Shown here: positions 5,794 through 5,918 of the stretch, piece by piece
Layout of the letters: every line of letters begins with the position of its first letter
Numbering within the stretch: the stretch's first letter is position 1
Assembly: GCA_947088195.1 (NCBI GenBank)
Contig: CAMUFS010000203.1
Coordinates: 1-5,918, forward strand
Direction of reading: 5' to 3'
From: an uncultured Clostridia bacterium
GTDB lineage: Bacteria > Bacillota > Clostridia > Lachnospirales > Lachnospiraceae
Length of the DNA stretch: 5,918 nucleotides
Notes under the pieces: generated by a model
Told to the model about the DNA's origin: nothing
Seen by the model: only the letters and a program-made list of their open reading frames with translations
Databases searched by the model: none
Made by a program: the position numbers and the translations under genes

Positions 5794-5918
5794 AAAATCT
5801 TTCCATAAGAAAAACAATCGTTTTATATATGTCGATTAGCTTGCTTATTAGTTTTTTTCTGTCTGCATTTATTATACGAATCGCGACAGAAATACAAAAT
5901 AAAATATGGTGGAAATAT
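5781..5918 (+). CDS. sensor histidine kinase, N-terminal fragment (runs off window)
   Basis: ATG 5781 opens a frame that stays open for 46 codons to the right edge. It overlaps the response regulator by 13 bp, the usual translational coupling of a two-component pair. The visible part starts MEKIKNLSIRKTIVLYM, followed by a hydrophobic helix (about 13-33, S-I-S-L-L-I-S-F-F-L-S-A-F-I-I) and a basic/polar turn I-R-I-A-T-E-I-Q-N-K. This is the first membrane helix of a sensor kinase. The dimerisation, phosphoacceptor His and ATPase domains lie beyond the window, so the kinase call rests on context plus this helix. Confidence 0.82.
   Translation, partial: MEKIKNLSIRKTIVLYMSISLLISFFLSAFIIRIATEIQNKIWWKY

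Overview
The window looks like chromosomal DNA of a low-GC, Gram-positive anaerobe, most likely a Clostridia/Lachnospiraceae-type Firmicute. The reasons are A/T-rich third codon positions, GGAGG-type ribosome binding sites, a BlaR1/M56-type membrane protein, and a two-component pair that reads like the lantibiotic-responsive SpaR/NisR class. This placement rests on protein style only. All supportable genes are on the + strand.

Left part (1-3250), three unlinked accessory genes. First is the 3' portion of a BlaR1/MecR1-like M56 membrane protein, open at the left edge. Its zinc/catalytic HExxH motif reads L-V-L-I-H, so it is probably not an active protease. Next comes a GNAT N-acetyltransferase. 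Then comes a 12-TM MFS exporter of the macrolide-efflux-like (MFS_3) kind, closed by a strong intrinsic terminator (3194-3247). The 213-bp gap before the MFS gene is not empty. It holds a 26-codon ORF with a good ribosome binding site and a chain of inverted repeats. One of these pairs with the MFS start codon, which is the layout of a leader-peptide attenuator.

Right part (3250-5918), a compact AT-rich block. Three tandem small genes encode (a) a 168-aa MotA/TolQ/ExbB-type proton channel subunit, (b) a 232-aa ExbD/TolR-like protein with the membrane Asp, a coiled coil and an unrecognised C-terminal domain, and (c) a 120-aa single-TM protein whose outer domain aligns by eye with the ExbD periplasmic domain but whose membrane helix has no Asp. 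I infer a proton-motive-force-driven envelope complex in what looks like a single-membrane cell. An OmpR-family response regulator and the first 46 codons of its histidine kinase follow 73 bp later, with no visible terminator between. The kinase start overlaps the regulator's end by 13 bp.

The two best candidates for something undescribed are the split ExbB/ExbD-like motor module next to a two-component system, and the leader/attenuator in front of the MFS exporter. No tRNA, rRNA, CRISPR array, insertion sequence or attachment site was seen.
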